Source of the DNA: Cristatella mucedo
Taxonomy: Eukaryota > Bryozoa > Phylactolaemata > Cristatellidae
Assembly (NCBI GenBank): GCA_009760855.2
Contig: WPIO01000039.1
Location: forward strand, 1,751,001-1,815,000
DNA: 64,000 nt
Direction of reading: 5' to 3'
The notes under the pieces were generated by a model, which saw only the letters and a list, made by a program, of their open reading frames with translations, had not been told where the DNA came from and ran no database searches. This document shows, piece by piece, positions 58,816-64,000 of this stretch. The translations under genes were made by a program, and so were the position numbers. Numbering within the stretch: position 1 is the first letter of the stretch; each line of letters starts with the position of its first letter.

Positions 58816-59588
58816 TAATAATAATAATAATGCAATTGATAAAGCGCCCTCAGAGAACTTAATCTCTCTCTAGGCGTTTTACATTTGCTGCAAAGGGAAA
58901 TGCAATTGAATGGTGAGTAAAATCATGATTGATAAACAAACAAAATTAATAATATGGTTAGGGGTCACATGCACAGGGTCAGCATGCAAATGTGGTTAGT
59001 GGCAGCATGCACAGTGTCAGCACGCATAAGCACATCAAGGACAAATCACAGGGACCCACTAAATGCTGTCCTAAATAGGTGTGTTTTTAAATTATTTTTA
59101 AATGTGGTCAGGTCAGGGGATGTTCTGACGCAGGTCGGGAGGGAGTTCCAGGCTTTGGGAGCATACGAACTAAATGCACGGTCTCCAAAGGATTTGAGGT
59201 TTGTACGGGATATTTGTAGACTGTTGGATTCCGAAAAGTGGGTGGTACGATGCTTGGCCTGATGGGGGAGTATATCTGAGAGATAGGCTGGAGCCAAAGA
59301 ATGAAGTGACCTAAAAGTGAGCGACAAAATCTTGAAGTAAATCCGTTGCTTGACTGGTAGCCAGTGCAGGACGGCGAGAAGTGGAGTAATGTGGCAACTG
59401 CGCCGCTCACGACAGACAAGCCTAGCTGCGGAGTTTTGCACCAGCTGCAATCGCCTGATCGCACATGCCGGTAGGCCAGCGAGCAGTGAGTTGCAGAAGT
59501 CGAGACGGGATGTCACGAATGCATGGACCAACTTAGATTGGGTATCCTTATCTAAACAAGCGCGAATTTTTGCAATGTTATGAAGCTG
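58816..59588 (-). mobile_element. Line-A copy, young-looking
   Basis: (AAT)n tail, hairpin, 3' UTR and a long intact C-terminal ORF2 frame ([60 protein letters not shown]), truncated at its 5' end near 59588. The open frame runs on past the junction into unrelated sequence (to 59801). Closely matches the 6.4 and 52.2 kb copies. Confidence 0.9.
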
Positions 59589-60764
59589 AACCAAAGCCAC
59601 GACCCCTTGATCGTATATGGCTGGACACGGGCAGGAGCAAGTAGCGGCCTTTGTTCCTGGTGTTGTCCGCGGCCATCCAGTAGAACCGCAAGATTCCTTG
59701 GAGAGTAATGGTAGAAGGATCCCTTTTATTGCTGGCCAATAAATAATCAGCGGTTCAGTCGGCATAATTTGAGAACTTTCAGGCTCTTGAGGAGTGTACA
59801 CAAAACAGTAAAGTGCGTGTAGGACTATGTCAATACTACAATAGTTTTTACTTATTTTGACTAGAGAGTCGACGATGACCGAACATGTTGGTCGAGAGAG
59901 CTACCTGTGCCAAGTTGCCGAGGTGTAAAAATAGGGCCAGTAATTTTGAAAGACACCAAGTAAGACAGTATGCAATTTGACACACTTCAAGGGTATTCTG
60001 TCGCTATACAAAAACAGGCTGTTAAATCAGCTAATTTTTTGTTTTTTTTTATTCGTATCCCGAAGAGTTTCGCGAGCCACTGGGATGATGCATTATAATG
60101 GTAGACATGTGAAAATGTATGATCGCAACTCACTAGGAAGGTACATCTTAGTTAATTTCCCTCAATAACAGCGGGGCTAAGATTCCAGCAATCAATCCGT
60201 GCACTTAGAACAGCGGTAACTACACAGATCGCCGTCGAACAGCATATCATGCCAGTAGTATTAAGCAACGCAGAACAGGTCAGTTTTTTCCAACAAAACT
60301 TATTACAGATACCTTTGGCTTTGCCTACTATCATAGTATGTTACCTTTCAACGGTACCTTCACTAGGTTGCTAGCAAAAAACCTTCGTCATCAGACAGAC
60401 GCCAAGCCTGAAAGTCACAGAGCCCGCCTCTACTATATGCAAACAGTGGAATGGGAATCGCTGTTTCGGCTCTGTTGCTCTAGATATAACAGGTTGGGGC
60501 TTCAGAGCCGAGGCAGGAGTCCGCACTTCGAATAAATGCCTCTGAGTGATATACCCAGTGTAGATCAGATCACCGGAGTGCTTAGTAATTTGACTAATCC
60601 TGCGATCTCCGAACACCATCAAGATTCCTAAAGCACTGCATCAAAACACTTAAGCAGTACAATATTAAGCTTCAACGGAAAAACCTAGCTAACTAATCCG
60701 AATAATTGGGTGATCTAACCCAAGCCCCAACTGTTAGATAGTGTCTTAACGAGACAATTCATTC
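59589..60764. other. no recognised gene; SINE tail
   Basis: A SINE tail fragment lies at about 59990-60045 (+; ACAGGCTGTTAAATCAGCTA). The rest is unassigned. Confidence 0.4.
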
Positions 60765-61460
60765 AATATTTAATATTAATAGGGCATTATTATAGCATCC
60801 TCGGAGAACTAGATCTCTTTCTAGCACTTTGTATATGCTGTAAATGAAGCATATCTATGTAGTAAGTGACAAGATAAGCAGTTTCAGCACGCATATGCAC
60901 AAAAAGGACAAAGCGCAGGGACTCTTCAAATGCTATATGAAAGCGGTGCATGTTATCTACAGTTTAAATGTCGTGAAGTCAGATGTTGCATTGTCTGTCA
61001 GAGTTCCACGCTTTGGGAGAATGCTAACTAAAGGAACGACCTCCAAAGCATTTGAGGTTTTCGTGGAACAGATATATGACTTGAGTCAGAAGAGTGGGTG
61101 GTACGACGCCTAGCCTCATTGAGGAATAGATCTGATAGGTAGGCTAGAGCAAGAGATTGAAAGAACCTAAAGTGAGGAAGAGAACAAATTTAAAATTGAT
61201 GAGTCGCTTGACCGGGAGCCAGTGCTGGTCGGCAAGAAGCGGCGTAGTGTGGTAACTGCGACGCTCGTGACCGACAACCCTAGCTGCAGAGTTTTTTACC
61301 AACTGTAAGCCTCTTATTGCGTAGGCCAGAAGACCTGCAAGTAGTGAGCTGTAGAAGTCGGGACGGTATGTCACAAATGCACTGACCAGCTTGGATATTG
61401 CATCCCTACTTAAGCAAGCCCGAATTCTTGAAACGTTGTGTAGCTGAAAGTAGGCAGACA
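60765..61460 (-). mobile_element. Line-A 3' fragment, diverged
   Basis: Hairpin relic TCGGAGAACTAGATCTCTTTC and antisense ORF2 tail (NVSRIRACLSRDAISKLVSA). Frameshifted. Confidence 0.8.
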
Positions 61461-61514
61461 ACTATGAAGCGGATACGGTGGTGTAGAAAATGGTCACTTT
61501 GAAACAAGACACTG

Positions 61515-61567
61515 AGATAATAATAACAATAATAATAATACATTTGCATTGCGGCCTCGGAGAACTG

Positions 61568-61659
<92 letters not shown>

Positions 61660-62420
61660 GGTGTTTTACACGTGCTGCATATAAAGCATTACCGAGTGTA
61701 TGGTGAAAACATCCCCAAGCAAAAGGCACAGCGTAAGCATGTAAATGCCCATGCAGGATTTGGTGAGGATGCTACCGGAGAAATGCTGAGTGAGACCATA
61801 TTAAGGCTTGGACTTTTCAATATCTGAGAAACTCTAGATTTTCCACCAACTAGAAAGTTGGTTTTTATTGTCATTCAGTTTGCAAACTTTGTCGTGAAAG
61901 TGTGAATGTCAGCACTACATGCTGCAAGCCAGTTTCGGGAGTTCAATGTGCTGGAAGGCAGGGAGGAGTCAAAGCACATGTACAGCTGTGTCGTCTCCAA
62001 AAAATTAAAGCCTAGATTGTACTAGGTGATTACATCGGTAAGAGGAGTGGTGAAAAGTGTAGGACCAAGCACAGATCTCTGAGGTATCTCTATGGTACTT
62101 GAGAGATTCCTCGAATAACTTTTGCTCGTTTACATCGATGATCTGAAATCTCCTACTGAGGTAGGACCTAAATGACAGTACCAGTGTCAGTGATGCCCAG
62201 GCGAATTGAGAGACGCTCAAAAAGAACTAAGTAATCAAAACTATTCAAGCGCAGCCAAAAGATCAGGTAAAATAGGCAGAGAGACTCTACTTAAGTCTGC
62301 GTTCCTGGGAAAATCGCTATACACTAACAGAATTTCTGACTTCGCTGAGTTATTAGCGCTAAAATCTGACTGAAATGTGCTTGCTATATTCGAATTTTTA
62401 GCGAAAACCCGCACTGTCAC
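61515..62420 (-). mobile_element. Line-A fragment with (CT)n expansion in its hairpin
   Basis: (AAT)n tail, then CGGAGAACTGAATCTC where the hairpin has expanded into a CT run, then the antisense RT region (AAGCCTAGATTGTACTAGGT, TGCTCGTTTACATCGATGAT). 3' UTR to RT joins suggest an internal deletion. Confidence 0.7.
61570..61660. repeat. (CT)n microsatellite
   Basis: About 90 bases of pure CT inside the Line-A 3' hairpin where other copies read TCTCTTTCTAGG. Confidence 0.96.
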
Positions 62421-62609
62421 AACAAATCCACAACTGCACTGAAGTTAACTGTTTATAAAGCTGTCTATTCGATTATATCTGGACAGCTGTCTAAGCGCGA
62501 TACCGTGTCCCAGTGATAAATGATCTTGCAAAGGCTATCTTCGTCAACAGCAAACACTGTCAAAATGTCGGAAAACACTCACAACACTCCAACTTCAAAA
62601 ATAACAACG

Positions 62610-63350
62610 ATGACGGAACTTCGAAAGCGCCCTCAGAACTTAATCTCTGTCTCGGCACGTTACATATAAAGTAGATGAAATAATAACAATAGTATGATAT
62701 GTATACCCTAAGTGAACTAAATCTTTTTCGAGGCACTTTTAAAATGCTGAAAAGGGAGCATTTCAATTGGCCAGAGATAGTATGCACTGCGTCAGCATGC
62801 AAAAGCACAGGAATCACAAGTCATTCGGACGGAGCAAATGCTGTGAGGAAAGGGTGCTTGTTTAGCTTCTTAAATTTCGTCGATTCAGGGAATGTGTGAC
62901 ATTAGTTTGGAGTTAATTCGAGACTTTGGGACCATTAGAACTAAGGCACGGGCTCTCCAAAGGATTTGAGGTTAGCGAGAAGCAGAGCTGAACGCCGCGA
63001 GTCGGAAGAGCGGGTGGTACGATGCTAAGCCTGGCTGGCGAGTATTTTGGACCAGGCAGACCGGAGAAAGAGAATGAAAGGACCTACAAGTGAGTGATAA
63101 TACCTTGAATTATATTCGCTGCTTAATGCGGAACTAGTAGAGGTCTGTGAGAAGCTATGTAGTTTGGCGGCTGTGACGTGCCCGACAGAAAAGTATAGCT
63201 GTCAAGTTTCTCGTTAACTATGAGCGGCGTCTTACTGTGCAGGCCGAAAGTCCTGCGAGTAGTGAGCGGTGGCACAGAATGGATCCTATTCGTGTATGGG
63301 CCAGCTTGGTTGTGGTGCTTTTATCTACTCGGGCTCGAATTGTCGCAACA
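62610..63350 (-). mobile_element. Line-A 3' fragments, two diverged pieces
   Basis: A short piece at 62622-62670 (GCGCCCTCAGAACTTAATCT) and a longer one from 62690 (GTGAACTAAATCTTTTTCGA) through the antisense ORF2 C-terminus. Confidence 0.65.
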
Positions 63351-64000
63351 ACACGTAGCCGTGAGTAGCAGTCATGAGCGGTGGCCGAATGGCCTTTCAA
63401 CAAAGTCAGTCAGCTTCTCATCAAAGCACTAAACTAACTGCGAGCTGCTGTGCATTGCTCGATCTGTCGCTAGCGCTCGTAGCGCTCGCTCCAATGCGAC
63501 TGCGGTTCAGCGCATAGAAGATGCAAATACTTTGCGCTCAGTGCCTCCCAGAATGCTCGCCGCCCGGACGACGGCAAGTTTTGCAAGGAGGCGGAGAACG
63601 AGCTGCTTACCGAGTGCGGTGACTACTTTGTGCGACCACTTCGCTGCGTTGCATTATCTGTGGTGGAAAATCGGTTGATTAAACCGAGACCGAAATGTTA
63701 CAATGGGTTCGTCTTATAAAGTAGCCAAGGCCGACTGCAGACACCGAGGGGACAAAGCAGCGTACAGCGTACAGCCGCATCCTTTCTTCATTCTTCTTCG
63801 GAAATTTGAGTTTCCGCCTCCGTCTTCGGGGCTTCCGTGCGTGATATAACCTTAAGACAAATTGAATAAAATAAAAAAGGAGACCGACCCTTTTCTCTAT
63901 AGATTCGTAGTTTCTACTCGTGGGTTGATTTCCTTTTGACTGATAGCTCATGGCGTTCGGGTTAATCTTTCGATATTGGCAGGGCGGTTCAAGCAGACGA
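63351..64000. other. GC-rich end of window
   Basis: GC rises at 63440-63660, as at real exons of this window, then falls. See the candidate 5' exon at 63611-63660. The end of the window may contain the upstream promoter. Confidence 0.3.
63611..63660 (-). other. candidate 5' exon and promoter of the CEP85-like gene
   Basis: On the minus strand a GC-rich patch ends at donor ACTCG/GTAAGC (63610-63605). CEP85-like coding exon 1 has an acceptor before its ATG, so it needs an upstream non-coding exon, and this is the best donor I see. Spliced directly to that acceptor, the ATG at 63654 would give only a short upstream ORF. The opposite strand is also open for about 79 codons from 63482, so strand and role are inference. 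Confidence 0.25.

Overview
This is a nuclear genomic window from an invertebrate animal. It has spliced genes with GT-AG introns, a tRNA-derived SINE, many 5'-truncated non-LTR retrotransposons, a hAT transposon and several long microsatellites. I cannot name the phylum from sequence alone. All gene names rest on protein similarity recalled from memory and on splice-phase consistency; no database was searched.

Two genes can be reconstructed exon by exon. (1) A complete spermidine synthase gene lies on the + strand: eight coding exons between 10160 and 23277 that join in phase into 298 codons, close to the roughly 300 residues usual for animal SRM. (2) A homologue of the centrosomal coiled-coil protein CEP85/CEP85L lies on the - strand: fourteen coding exons between 51780 (ATG) and 27469 (stop), with one unresolved junction, about 725 residues. 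A GC-rich patch near 63.6 kb with a good minus-strand splice donor may be its promoter and 5' untranslated exon. The two genes are convergent, with about 4.2 kb between their stop codons.

Most other sequence is mobile or repetitive. Line-A is a CR1/L2-like non-LTR element with a 3' stem-loop and an (ATT)n tail; about 26 copies or fragments are seen, from 70-base tails to 1.7 kb. Line-B is a second non-LTR family with a (TTACA)n tail, including a 365-base tandem duplication inside a spermidine synthase intron. A tRNA-type SINE is present in about eight pieces. A 3442-base hAT element with 16-base perfect inverted repeats sits in CEP85 intron 4, and its transposase is broken only by one frameshift and one stop.

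Layout: 0-5.5 kb is degraded LINE remnants and unassigned sequence. From 5.58 to 9.78 kb there is a diverged satellite with a period of about 170 bases, split by a Line-A copy with an 8-base target duplication, and ending in a decamer minisatellite just upstream of spermidine synthase. 10.1-23.8 kb is spermidine synthase. 24-27.4 kb is SINE, LINE and possible LTR remnants. 27.5-51.8 kb is the CEP85-like gene with LINEs in its last intron and the hAT in intron 4. 51.8-64 kb is LINE and SINE remnants plus a few uncertain candidate exons. I saw no bacterial-type system, CRISPR array, rRNA or intact tRNA gene.
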